64,000 nucleotides of DNA, taken from the NCBI RefSeq assembly GCF_030160715.1, contig NZ_BSOW01000015.1:159494-223493 (forward strand), read 5' to 3'. Under the pieces are notes generated by a model that did not search any database, had not been told where the DNA came from, and saw only the letters and a program-made list of their open reading frames with translations. Position numbers and translations under genes: made by a program. Below, one piece after another: positions 8,713 to 17,485 of this stretch (position 1 is the stretch's first letter; the number at the start of each line of letters is the position of its first letter). Source of the DNA: Bradyrhizobium iriomotense. Its GTDB lineage: Bacteria; Pseudomonadota; Alphaproteobacteria; Rhizobiales; Xanthobacteraceae.

Positions 8713-9481
8713 CGCGCTCTTCGTCGCCATCATCATCGGGCTGCCGGCCTCCGGTCCGGCGTTCGCCGGCGCCGCGGCCGGCGGCGCTACAGAGTTCACG
8801 CAGCTTCTTAATAACGGACAGTTGATCCAGCTCGCTGGTCAATCCGCTCAACAGATCAACAATCAGATCACGCAGATTTCGCAGCTCGCCCAGCAGATTC
8901 AGAACCAGCTGAGGATCTACGAGAACATGCTGCAGAACACGGCGCAGTTGCCGTCGCATATTTGGGGGAAGGTCGAGAGCGATCTCAAGCAGCTGCAGAA
9001 CATCGTCAATCAGGGCCAGGGCATGGCCTTCTCGATGGGCAATATCGACGACGTGCTCAAGCAGCGTTTCCAGAGCTATGCGCAGTTCAAGACCAATCTG
9101 CCAAACGGCACGAGCTTCGCGTCGACCTATCAGACGTGGTCGACGACCAACCGCGACACGATCTCGAGCACGCTACAGGCGGCGGGTCTTACCTCGCAGC
9201 AGTTCGCGACCGAGAACTCGACGATGACGCAACTCAAGACGGCCTCCGAGAGCGCCGACGGCCAGATGAAAGCACTGCAGGTCGGCCATGAGATCGCAGC
9301 GCAGGAAGTTGCCCAGATGCAGAAGCTGCGCGGTCTGATCGCGCAGCAGACCACGATGATGGCGACCTGGTTCCAGTCCTCGCAGGCGAGCAAGGATCTG
9401 TCGCAGGCGCGCCGGGAGCAGTTCTTCAACGCGACCTCGCCCGCGACCTCCGGCGGTCAGACCATGGAGCCGCGCTGGTGA
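8684..9481 (+). CDS. trbJ: TrbJ, VirB5-like periplasmic transfer protein
   Basis: VirB5-like protein of 265 residues with a signal peptide (ALFVAIIIGLPASGPAFAGAA) and a long Gln/Asn-rich helical region (QINNQITQISQLAQQIQNQL) typical of the minor pilus component at the tip. The C-terminus SGGQTMEPRW resembles the C-terminus of the next protein, TrbK. The stop overlaps the trbK start codon (GTGA). Confidence 0.92.
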   Translation: MPTRFSPIRNALFVAIIIGLPASGPAFAGAAAGGATEFTQLLNNGQLIQLAGQSAQQINNQITQISQLAQQIQNQLRIYENMLQNTAQLPSHIWGKVESDLKQLQNIVNQGQGMAFSMGNIDDVLKQRFQSYAQFKTNLPNGTSFASTYQTWSTTNRDTISSTLQAAGLTSQQFATENSTMTQLKTASESADGQMKALQVGHEIAAQEVAQMQKLRGLIAQQTTMMATWFQSSQASKDLSQARREQFFNATSPATSGGQTMEPRW

Positions 9482-9663
9482 GAGTGTCGATCATCATCGT
9501 CGTCGTCATCGTGATCGGCGCCGGCGCTGCAGGGGCCTGGCTCGCTTTCGCGCAGCGCACGCCGGTGTCGGGACAAGGGACTGCGTCGCGGGCCAGCGAC
9601 TTCTTCAAACCTCCGCAGGACTACAAGACGTCCGGCGGTGAGCAGATGAAACCGCGTTGGTAG
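9478..9663 (+). CDS. trbK: TrbK, small entry-exclusion-type protein
   Basis: Protein of 61 residues with one N-terminal membrane helix or signal (SIIIVVVIVIGAGAAGAWLAFA) and a short periplasmic tail ending SGGEQMKPRW. TrbK proteins of trb operons are linked to entry exclusion, which stops redundant mating between donors. The GTG start overlaps the trbJ stop. Assignment rests on position, size and topology. Confidence 0.8.
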   Translation: MRVSIIIVVVIVIGAGAAGAWLAFAQRTPVSGQGTASRASDFFKPPQDYKTSGGEQMKPRW

Positions 9664-9678
9664 AAGAAGGGGCAGGGG

Positions 9679-10839
9679 GTGCGTCGAATTAAACCGGAGC
9701 TCGTTCTGATCATAGCGATCGGCATCGTCGTTGCTGCGCATCCCGCATTGGCGCAGCAGGACGGCAGCGTTCTCACGACGCTGGAAAATTCGGTGACGAC
9801 GGCCGCCAAGGGCTGGCAGACGACCGTGATGCAGGCGGCCAAGTCGTTGTTCTGGATCCTTGCGGGCATCGAGGTCGGGCTTGCCGCGGTCTGGCTCGCC
9901 ATTCAGACCGCGACGCTTGACGCCTGGTTCGCTGAGATGGTGCGGCGGATCATGTTCATCGGCTTCTTTGCCTTCGTGCTCGACCAGGGACCGAACTTCG
10001 CAAAAGCGGTCGTAGACAGTCTCTATCAGATCGGTGCCGGCGGCGGCTCGGCGTCGCCGGCGGACGTGTTCAACGCGGGTCTCAAGGTCGCCTCCGCGAT
10101 GTCGCAGAACGCGCAGTTCGGCCTCTTCCAAGACAATGCGCTCGCGATTGCCTCCGTGTTCGCCATGGTGATCGTGGTGATCGCCTTCTCGCTGGTCGCG
10201 GCGATCTTCGTGGCTGTCATGGTCGAGATGTATGTCGGGCTGCTCGCCGGCATGATCATGCTCGGCCTCGGCGGCTCGTCCTTCACCAAGGATTTTGCCG
10301 TCCGCTACCTGGTCTACGCCTTCTCGGTCGGCATGAAGCTGATGGCGCTGGTGATGATCGCCAAGATCGGTTCCGACGCCTTGCTGAACCTCGCCAACCA
10401 GACGGGCACCGGCAACGACGCCTTTGTTGGGACGCTGGCGATCGGTGGCATCTCTGTCGTCGTCTTCATTATCTCGATGTACGTGCCCAGTATCGTACAA
10501 GGTGTCGTGCAGGGCGTGTCTGTCGGCAGCGGCATGGAAGTGGTGAAGCACGCGGGACAGGCAGCGAGCTTCGCCGCCGGCGGCGGTACGCTTGCCATGG
10601 GAGGCGCAAGGGCAGGGGCGGCCGGGTTCAGTGCTGCGCGTGCCGACGGCGCCTCGTTTGGCGCGGCCGCGCTCAAGGCGATGACGCAAGGCATCGGCAC
10701 GGCGGGCGGCGCGCTCGCCTCCGCCGCGCGCGATCAGGCGATCGGCGCGCCGGGATCGTTCGGTACCTCAACGCTTGGCCTTGCCAACGCCAAGCTCGAT
10801 CAGCGGGTCGCCCAGAACAAATCGACCGGAAAGACTTGA
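9679..10839 (+). CDS. trbL: TrbL, polytopic conjugation channel protein
   Basis: VirB6/TrbL-type inner-membrane protein of 386 residues from a GTG start. A signal-like N-terminus is followed by a block of about six hydrophobic helices (for example SLFWILAGIEVGLAAVWLAI; AIASVFAMVIVVIAFSLVAAIFVAVMV; GGISVVVFIISMYVPSIVQGV) and a Gly/Ala-rich C-terminal third (about residues 290-350). VirB6-family proteins form part of the inner-membrane DNA path. Confidence 0.92.
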   Translation: MRRIKPELVLIIAIGIVVAAHPALAQQDGSVLTTLENSVTTAAKGWQTTVMQAAKSLFWILAGIEVGLAAVWLAIQTATLDAWFAEMVRRIMFIGFFAFVLDQGPNFAKAVVDSLYQIGAGGGSASPADVFNAGLKVASAMSQNAQFGLFQDNALAIASVFAMVIVVIAFSLVAAIFVAVMVEMYVGLLAGMIMLGLGGSSFTKDFAVRYLVYAFSVGMKLMALVMIAKIGSDALLNLANQTGTGNDAFVGTLAIGGISVVVFIISMYVPSIVQGVVQGVSVGSGMEVVKHAGQAASFAAGGGTLAMGGARAGAAGFSAARADGASFGAAALKAMTQGIGTAGGALASAARDQAIGAPGSFGTSTLGLANAKLDQRVAQNKSTGKT

Positions 10840-10864
10840 GCCGATTCAACCCGACAGATGAAGA

Positions 10865-11545
10865 ATGGAAAGCCTTTCTCGAATGCCCGCGCGCAATCCG
10901 CCCGATAATCCCTATCTCGCCGCGCGTCAGGAATGGAACGAGCGCTACGGCTCCTATGTGAAGGCGGCCGCGACCTGGCGCACCATCGGCATCGTCGCCA
11001 TGGTGATGGCGGTGATCGGCTTCGCCTATGCGCTGTTCCAGAGTACGCAGGTCAAGCTCGTCCCTTACATCGTCGAGGTAGACAAGCTTGGGACCGCAGC
11101 GAGCGCCGGCTATCCGCAGCAGATTGAATATGCGGATCCGCGGGTGGTGCGCGCGACGCTCGGCAGCTTCGTGTCGAACTTCCGATCGGTGACACCAGAT
11201 GCGGTCGTCCAGAAGCAATATATCGATCGCACCTACGCAATGCTGCGCACCTCCGACCCCGCCACGCAAAAGATCAATGACTGGTTCCGGAGCACTTCGC
11301 CGTTCGAGAAGGCGAAGACGGCGACGGTCGCCGTCGAGGTCAACAACATCGTCGCTCTGTCCAACCAGTCCTATCAGATCGACTGGACCGAATTCGAACG
11401 GGACAGGAAGGGAAAGGAAACCGGCGAGCACCGCTATCGCGGCATCGCCACCGTCACGCTGACTCCACCCCAGGACGAGCAGACCATCCGGCTCAATCCG
11501 ATCGGCCTTTATCTCCGTGATTTCGACTGGACGGCGCAACTATGA
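10865..11545 (+). CDS. trbF: TrbF, VirB8-like assembly protein
   Basis: VirB8-like bitopic protein, 226 residues. A short cytoplasmic N-terminus (NPYLAARQEWNERYGSYVKAA) precedes one membrane helix (IGIVAMVMAVIGFAYALF) and a periplasmic domain with the usual VPYIVEVDKLG strand. VirB8 proteins nucleate the secretion channel. Its stop overlaps the longest possible trbG frame by 4 bp. Confidence 0.93.
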   Translation: MESLSRMPARNPPDNPYLAARQEWNERYGSYVKAAATWRTIGIVAMVMAVIGFAYALFQSTQVKLVPYIVEVDKLGTAASAGYPQQIEYADPRVVRATLGSFVSNFRSVTPDAVVQKQYIDRTYAMLRTSDPATQKINDWFRSTSPFEKAKTATVAVEVNNIVALSNQSYQIDWTEFERDRKGKETGEHRYRGIATVTLTPPQDEQTIRLNPIGLYLRDFDWTAQL

Positions 11546-11562
11546 AAGGGGAGGGGACGCCG

Positions 11563-12399
11563 ATGCACCCAAGCACGATCAGACTTCCTGCATGCACTGT
11601 TCTCGCGGCATCCGCCTTCTTGCTGCTTGCCGATGTCAGCGCACACGCGCAGGCGATGACCGCCAAGGAGCGAAAGGGCACGAACATCTCGAGCCAATGG
11701 CGCGGATCGACCGGCCTTGTGACGCGTGGAACGGATGGCAAGGTTGTCTTTCTGTTCGGCGAGGTCCAGCCCTCCGTCGTCTGCTCGCCGCTTGAGGTCT
11801 GCGACATCGAGCTGGAGGCCGGCGAGGTCGTGCGCGATGTGCTGGTTGGCGACACCGTGCGCTGGAAGGTCGAACCGGCGACGTCGGGAGTGGTCGGCGG
11901 ACAAGCCATCCACCTGATTGTCAAACCGGCGGAGCCAGGGCTCGTCACCTCGATGGTGGTGACGACCTCGCGGCGGACCTATCACATCCAGCTCAAGTCG
12001 AACCCGACCCAATACATGGCGCGCGTCGGCTTTGAATATCCGGAGGATGTCGGCAGCCGGCTCGCGGACGTCAACGCGCGTATTGGCACTGAGGCGATTC
12101 CAGGCGCCGGCGTTCCCGCCGAGCAGTTGAGCTTCGCCTACAGCGTGAGCGGCAGCGCGTCCTGGCGGCCGACCCGCGTCTACAGCGACGGCGTGAAGAC
12201 CTACATCCAGTTTCCGTCAACGCTGTCGGGCCAGGATGCACCGGTCCTGTTCGTCGTGTCGGGCGGTCAGAACCGCATCGTCAACTACCGCCTGAAGGGC
12301 GACATGATGGTGGTCGACTATCAGATTGACACCGCCATTCTGGTCTCCGGCGTTGGCTTTTGGAACCAGGACAAGGTGACGATCCGGAGGGGAGGCTGA
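11563..12399 (+). CDS. trbG: TrbG, VirB9-like channel protein
   Basis: VirB9/CagX-family periplasmic component of the transfer channel. I place the start at the ATG at 11563, preceded by AGGGGAGGGG, giving about 278 residues with a signal peptide (TVLAASAFLLLADVSAHAQA). An in-frame ATG at 11542 overlapping trbF is possible. The C-terminal CagX region shows RPTRVYSDGVKTYIQFP, VNYRLKGDMMVVD and the final ILVSG segment typical of the family. Confidence 0.93.
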   Translation: MHPSTIRLPACTVLAASAFLLLADVSAHAQAMTAKERKGTNISSQWRGSTGLVTRGTDGKVVFLFGEVQPSVVCSPLEVCDIELEAGEVVRDVLVGDTVRWKVEPATSGVVGGQAIHLIVKPAEPGLVTSMVVTTSRRTYHIQLKSNPTQYMARVGFEYPEDVGSRLADVNARIGTEAIPGAGVPAEQLSFAYSVSGSASWRPTRVYSDGVKTYIQFPSTLSGQDAPVLFVVSGGQNRIVNYRLKGDMMVVDYQIDTAILVSGVGFWNQDKVTIRRGG

Positions 12400-12401
12400 T
12401 C

Positions 12402-12854
12402 ATGCGGCAAGTCTCCTCGATGCCTTGGCTCGCTCTTCTCTCCCTGCTTGGGCTGCCGCTCGCCGGCTGCGCGTCGTTCGGCGTCGGCACCCTGGTGGCG
12501 AGCTCGGCGCCAGCGGATCTATCCGGTCCCGCCGCATCTGCTATCGCCGGCGACCTGGTGACGAAACTCGCCGAGCAGGTCGGGCCCGGCTCTGGCACGA
12601 TTATCCTGAAGCCCGACGGCACGCCCTTCGGCCAGGCGCTGGAGATGTCGCTCAAGAGCTGGGGGTATGCGGTTGCGACCGATCAGAAGACCAAGGGCGA
12701 GAAAACCATCCCGCTCGCCTATGTGATCGAGTCCTACAACGGTCAGGTCCTGGCACGCTTGTCGACGGGCAGCGTTGAGCTCGGCCGCGCTTATAGCGCA
12801 ACCGCCGCTGGCGCATCGCCGGCCAGTCCGCTCTCGGTCATGCTGCGCGGGTAG
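12402..12854 (+). CDS. trbH: TrbH, conjugal transfer lipoprotein
   Basis: Protein of 150 residues starting at the ATG at 12402 with a lipoprotein signal peptide. The lipobox LAGC places the acylated Cys near residue 23. TrbH proteins of rhizobial trb operons are small lipoproteins of unsettled detail that sit with TrbG in the outer part of the channel. It lies 2 bp after trbG. Confidence 0.88.
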   Translation: MRQVSSMPWLALLSLLGLPLAGCASFGVGTLVASSAPADLSGPAASAIAGDLVTKLAEQVGPGSGTIILKPDGTPFGQALEMSLKSWGYAVATDQKTKGEKTIPLAYVIESYNGQVLARLSTGSVELGRAYSATAAGASPASPLSVMLRG

Positions 12855-12867
12855 GGGAGGGCCGGTC

Positions 12868-14169
12868 ATGGTGCAATCCCTGAAGCTCGGCGGCAGTCCG
12901 GAGGCAGAGGAGGGCAGAGGAATCCGCCGCCTCAATCGACTGCCCATCGTCGTCGCCATCGTGCTGGTGATCGTGTTTTTCGCCGTCATCTTCTACGGCC
13001 TGACGTCGCGCGGACTGTACTTTCGCCGCGAGGCCGGCATCGATATCGCCTCATCGAACCCGGCGTCTACCTATGCCGATCAACTGAAGAAGGGCGTCGC
13101 GAACGGAATCATCGGCGACCAGGAGGCCCAGACCTTCCAGCCGACACCCCCGCAGCCGGACACACGAAAGCCGGCAGGAAATCCCTTCTCCGGCCGACAA
13201 CAGACGGAGCCCGCCGGCTCGCAACTCGAGTCGGAAGCACTATGGCGGGCGCGCCTCGATCGCGAGGCACATGAACAATATTTGCGCGAGCGGCAACGCC
13301 AGCGCATGGCCCGCGTGCAGGCGAACGGTGCCGCCTATGACTCTCCGCTCGCGATCAATCTCGGCAAGCTGCAAACATCCAGCGCACCCATGAGCAATGC
13401 AGCACCATCGAACACGACGACGACACCCAGTTCTGCACGCGGTGCGTCCGACCTTTATGCGGCGGCGCTTCGTGCTGGTTTCGGCACGCAGTACATCGAC
13501 CCAAATGGGCAAACGGCGAAAGAGGATTTCTTCAACACGGATCTCAAGAAGCTCGGCTACCTTCAGAGCAAGGTAGTCGCGCCGACATCCGCCTACGAAT
13601 TGAAACGCGGCTCCGTCATTCCGGCGACGCTGATCACCGGCATCAATTCCGATCTTCCCGGTCGCATCACCGCCCAGGTCAGCCAGAACGTCTACGACAG
13701 CGCCACAGGCCATCAGCTTCTGATCCCGCAGGGCGCCAAACTCCTGGGACGGTACGATGCCAAGATTTCATTCGGGCAAAGCCGCGTCCTTGTGGTCTGG
13801 ACCGACATCATCTTCCCGAACGGCTCAACCTTGCAGATCGGCGGCATGGCCGGCACGGATGCGGAAGGTTATGGCGGGTTCAATGACCAAGTCGACAATC
13901 ATTATTTCCAGGTGTTCGGCTCGGCGATCCTGATTGCCGCGATCGGCGCCGGTATCGATATGTCGATGCCCGCAAGTTCACCTTACGGGTATCAGCAAAC
14001 GCCGACGGATGCCGCGCGTAACAGTTTTGCTGAGTCATTCGGCCGCGTCGCCGAGCAGACGATCAGCAAGAACATGAACGTTCAGCCCACCCTCGATATT
14101 CGATCAGGCTACGTCTTCAACGTCCTCGTCGACCAGGACATGGTGTTTCCGGGGGCTTACAGGGGATGA
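12868..14169 (+). CDS. trbI: TrbI, VirB10-like channel scaffold
   Basis: VirB10-family protein of about 433 residues. A cytoplasmic head is followed by one membrane helix (LPIVVAIVLVIVFFAVIFYGL), a Pro/Gln-rich periplasmic linker, and the C-terminal beta-barrel domain with YELKRGSVIPATLITGINSDLPG, LLIPQGAKLLGRYD and the final RPGYVFNVLVDQDMVF-like segment. It spans both membranes and gates the channel. It is the last trb gene. traG and the relaxase genes are not in the window. Confidence 0.94.
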   Translation: MVQSLKLGGSPEAEEGRGIRRLNRLPIVVAIVLVIVFFAVIFYGLTSRGLYFRREAGIDIASSNPASTYADQLKKGVANGIIGDQEAQTFQPTPPQPDTRKPAGNPFSGRQQTEPAGSQLESEALWRARLDREAHEQYLRERQRQRMARVQANGAAYDSPLAINLGKLQTSSAPMSNAAPSNTTTTPSSARGASDLYAAALRAGFGTQYIDPNGQTAKEDFFNTDLKKLGYLQSKVVAPTSAYELKRGSVIPATLITGINSDLPGRITAQVSQNVYDSATGHQLLIPQGAKLLGRYDAKISFGQSRVLVVWTDIIFPNGSTLQIGGMAGTDAEGYGGFNDQVDNHYFQVFGSAILIAAIGAGIDMSMPASSPYGYQQTPTDAARNSFAESFGRVAEQTISKNMNVQPTLDIRSGYVFNVLVDQDMVFPGAYRG

Positions 14170-14548
14170 AGTGCTTCGGTTTGGTCACGATAGAGTCTCT
14201 CGGATATGCCGCGTTGTGCTCGAAACAAACGATCCAGTTGGCTGCTGGAGATTGCTTCCCGTTCTCGCAATTGTCGCGCCGCCGCGAAGGGACGAGGCGG
14301 TTCAGCACCATACGCGAAGATTCCGCCGAGCCCAGCGCCCGATCCCGCCGAACTCGTCGCGCGGATGATCGAAAGACCCATGCCGATAGACAAAGGACGC
14401 TCAACGGCGAAACGCGCCGCAACAACGCGGCAAGGGACGTTCGTTTAGAGCTGCCTGGAAGCAGCCAGCACCAAAGCCCATCCAAGTCCAATCCGGTCAT
14501 AGACCAGCATTTGCTCAAGCAGATGCGTTCAGACGAATAGGAGGTCGG
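14170..14548. other. 379-bp gap after trbI, no recognised gene
   Basis: Open frames exist on both strands, but none resembles a protein I recognise. The minus-strand stretch with GMGLSI recalls the G2 box of histidine kinases, too weakly to claim. AGGAGG at 14540-14545 is the ribosome-binding site of the next gene. Confidence 0.4.
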
Positions 14549-15496
14549 ATGCCATACATCGATTCCACTGGCGTGAAGCTTTATTTTGAGGAAACGGGGG
14601 AGGGGCATCCGATCATTTTCCTGCACGAACTCGGGTTAGATAGCCGCGAATGGGAAGCCCAGGTTCGCTATTTTTCGCGTGCTTTCCGCTGCATCACCTT
14701 CAATGCCCGCGGATATCCGCCCAGCGACGTTCCTGAAGAGCCTAATCTATATGGCTGGCAGCTCGCCGTGGATGACATCGACGCTCTCATGCGTGGCCTC
14801 GGCGTCGAACGCGCACATCTGATCGGATTGAGCATGGGCGGATATGCCGCCCTGCAATTTGGGTTGAGGTATCCGGAGAGAGTAAGCGCGATTGTCGCGG
14901 CCGGTGTGGGAGCTGGATCGGCTCCTTCCCAGCGTGACGCCTGGTTGCGAGAAACCTCCGTGCTCGCGCGGGCCTTCAGCGCGCGCGGGATGGACGCGAT
15001 GGCTCGGAAGATGGCGCACGGTCCGACTCGCATTCAGCTTAAATACAAGGACGTCAGGAGTTGGCAAGAGTTCATGGAACGCCTGCGGCATCATTCCCAG
15101 CGGGGAATATCGAATACGATGGCGCGCTGTCAGGCTTTGCGGCCACCGTTACATGATCTGCGCCATCAGTTCTCAAAGATGCGACTACCGGTATTGCTGG
15201 CCTTGGGGGATGAAGACGCTCCCTGCCTCGAAACGAACCTGATGCTAAAAACAGTGCTTCAAAACGCCGGCCTTTGGATTTGCCCCAATACGGGCCACAC
15301 CATCAATCTGGAAGAGCCGGCAGCGTTCAATGCTCAGGTCGACTGCTTTCTAGCGGCCGTCGAGCGAGGGAGCTGGCGCCGCGGGTATCCGGCGATTGAT
15401 GACCGACCCGACCTGAAAATTGAGATGATGCACGATCGGCGCGCGAACGTCGATGCAGCTGGTGACCGCTTGTCCAACACTCCAACCGCTGCGTAG
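14549..15496 (+). CDS. Alpha/beta-fold hydrolase
   Basis: 315-residue alpha/beta hydrolase. The nucleophile elbow is GLSMGG (Ser about residue 96), the acid is probably in LALGDEDAP, and the base His is in PNTGHTINLE. The oxyanion region reads LHELGLDSREW where most relatives have HG. The ATG is preceded by a perfect AGGAGG. The C-terminal 40 residues after the last helix are charged and look unrelated to the family. The substrate is unknown. It lies 11 bp upstream of the fusion gene below and may be co-transcribed. Confidence 0.85.
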   Translation: MPYIDSTGVKLYFEETGEGHPIIFLHELGLDSREWEAQVRYFSRAFRCITFNARGYPPSDVPEEPNLYGWQLAVDDIDALMRGLGVERAHLIGLSMGGYAALQFGLRYPERVSAIVAAGVGAGSAPSQRDAWLRETSVLARAFSARGMDAMARKMAHGPTRIQLKYKDVRSWQEFMERLRHHSQRGISNTMARCQALRPPLHDLRHQFSKMRLPVLLALGDEDAPCLETNLMLKTVLQNAGLWICPNTGHTINLEEPAAFNAQVDCFLAAVERGSWRRGYPAIDDRPDLKIEMMHDRRANVDAAGDRLSNTPTAA

Positions 15497-15507
15497 CGAG
15501 TATTCCC

Positions 15508-17340
15508 TTGGAATTGCGGACCGGCGTTCATCTCAGCGAAACCATGGCGATGCGGTTGTCCGCTGCGGCTACGCGCACGGGAGTGACGAAATCGGAGCTC
15601 ATTGAAGCAGCGCTTGATCGCTTCTTGGAGCCTGATAATGCCAGCGCGCATTTCGCGATAGTGACAGGCTTCACCAAGCTGAACGATCAGATCGAGCGGC
15701 TCAGCGCTGATCTCAAGACGGTGAACGAGGTCGTCACCCATCACGCACGCTTTCACCTGGCCATTGCGCCCCCTTTAACGAAGTCAGAGCAGAATATTGC
15801 ATCTCAGGTCGGCGCCGAACGGTTCGAGCAATTCGCTGCGCAAGTAGGACGCCGCGTCGAGCGGGGGACATCCCTTCTGCAGGAGACGATGAACCAGCGC
15901 GCCGTGGCGAATAAAGACCGCTTTGCGCGCGACCTTGCGGTGAGCGCCGCCCGCAGCACGAACTACAAGTCTTCAGAACCAGTCCGTCGTCCATCGGATA
16001 CAGTTGATAGTGCGACCAGATCGACGCCTCGCTACGGCGAGAGATTTATCGTCGCTGACGCAACGCATTCTCGGCCGCCCACACCAAGCCATTCTTCGGT
16101 GACGCGACCGGCAGTTGCGGGCGCGACAGGAGGCCTGGCACTTATCGTGCGGGTGTTTCTGCCTTTTGCTGTCGGCTATTACCTGTCCTATCTCTTCAGA
16201 ACAATCAACGCCTTGATCGCCGCGCCCCTGACATTGGAGTTGGGGCTCGACGCTGGAGATCTCGGCTTTCTGACCTCAGCCTATTTCCTTACCTTCGCGG
16301 CGGCGCAGATACCGATCGGTATCCTTTTGGACCGTTATGGTCCGCGGCAAATCCAGAGCGTTCTGCTGGTCGTCGCCGCAGTGGGCGCAGCGTTGTTTGC
16401 GGTATCAGACAATTTGCTCGTTCTGTTCGTTGGCCGGGCGTTGCTCGGTCTCGGCGTCGCCGCAAGCCTGACCGCTGGACTGAAAGCCCTCGTTTTGTCT
16501 TTTCCGAAGGACCGCCTGCCTTTTCTAAACGGTCTTATGGTCATGGTCGGTGGTTTGGGGGCGCTCACTGCGACGTCGCCGACGCAGTTATTGCTGACTT
16601 GGATGGGGTGGAGGACGCTCTTTGCACTGTTAGCCGTGGTCACGGCCAGCTGTTCGGCTCTTATCTATCTCTTGGTGCCCGAAAGTGCATCGACAACGCC
16701 AAGCATGAGAGGGACGGCCATGGCCGGCCTCAGGAAGATTTACACGGATTCGCATTTCTGGCGTCTGGCACCGTTGTCGGCGACTTCCGTCGGGACGGCT
16801 TGGGCGCTGCATGGCCTTTGGGCGGCGCAGTGGCTTGCCGACGTCGACGGTCTTGATCGCGCGGGGGTGGTGCAGCACTTATTCGTCATGGCCGCAGCGC
16901 TCAGCCTGGGAGCGCTTTTGTTGGGTGTTCTGGCCGACCGGCTTCGTCGTTATGGAATTGGACCCGAGGCCCTGCTTGCAATTGTCGGCCTTCTATTTAT
17001 CGCGACCGAGCTCGCAATCATCTTGCGATGCCCGATGTCATCATATGTGCTGTGGGGCGCGGTGGCCGTGGTCGGCGCAGCTACAGTGCTGAGTTATGCA
17101 ATCCTGGCCGACTACTTCCCGAAAGAACTTGCTGGGCGCGCCAATGCTGCACTTAACGTGTTCCATATCGGCGGAGCATTTGTCCTGCAATCCGCAACGG
17201 GCATTGTGCTTGAGCAGTGGAGGCCGGTGGCGGGACATTATCCCGCCATCGCTTATCAGACTGCCTTTGCCCTGAACCTTGGCCTGCAGATCGTCGCATG
17301 GATATGGTTTTCCTTCTCATGGTCGAGGGAGCCCCGATAA
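15508..17340 (+). CDS. CopG-type ribbon-helix-helix protein fused to MFS transporter
   Basis: A 610-residue chimera starting at TTG. Residues 1 to about 150 (LRTGVHLSETMAMRLSAAA, TKSELIEAALDRFLEP, then a coiled region with ERFEQFAAQVGRRVERG) resemble the CopG-family regulators found near rhizobial trb genes. From about residue 210 there is a 12-helix MFS transporter (FLPFAVGYYLSYLFRTINAL; the motif A-like loop LDRYGPRQIQ) of the nitrate/sulfonate-like or sugar-phosphate-like type. The join is in one open frame with a Ser/Pro-rich linker. Either the fusion is real or a start for a separate MFS gene lies inside. The substrate is unknown. Confidence 0.75.
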   Translation: MELRTGVHLSETMAMRLSAAATRTGVTKSELIEAALDRFLEPDNASAHFAIVTGFTKLNDQIERLSADLKTVNEVVTHHARFHLAIAPPLTKSEQNIASQVGAERFEQFAAQVGRRVERGTSLLQETMNQRAVANKDRFARDLAVSAARSTNYKSSEPVRRPSDTVDSATRSTPRYGERFIVADATHSRPPTPSHSSVTRPAVAGATGGLALIVRVFLPFAVGYYLSYLFRTINALIAAPLTLELGLDAGDLGFLTSAYFLTFAAAQIPIGILLDRYGPRQIQSVLLVVAAVGAALFAVSDNLLVLFVGRALLGLGVAASLTAGLKALVLSFPKDRLPFLNGLMVMVGGLGALTATSPTQLLLTWMGWRTLFALLAVVTASCSALIYLLVPESASTTPSMRGTAMAGLRKIYTDSHFWRLAPLSATSVGTAWALHGLWAAQWLADVDGLDRAGVVQHLFVMAAALSLGALLLGVLADRLRRYGIGPEALLAIVGLLFIATELAIILRCPMSSYVLWGAVAVVGAATVLSYAILADYFPKELAGRANAALNVFHIGGAFVLQSATGIVLEQWRPVAGHYPAIAYQTAFALNLGLQIVAWIWFSFSWSREPR

Positions 17341-17485
17341 GATCGTCGCCGTGCAGTTGTTCGCCGCCTTCAACTTTCGTCAGAAACCTCGCCTCGATCT
17401 GCTTTTGCGCGACATCAAAGCGTGTAGATCAGCTCCTGGCTAGATGAGCAAAACGCAGGCCAACTTCGGTAAAGATTCTTGCTTT

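Noticed and set aside
14157..14450. Histidine kinase C-terminus on the minus strand
   Set aside because: Only GMGLSI matches; the surrounding residues do not follow the family.
16139..16154. -24/-12-like TGGCACTTATCGTGCG
   Set aside because: It lies inside the MFS coding region, the -12 part is poor and no gene follows that needs it.
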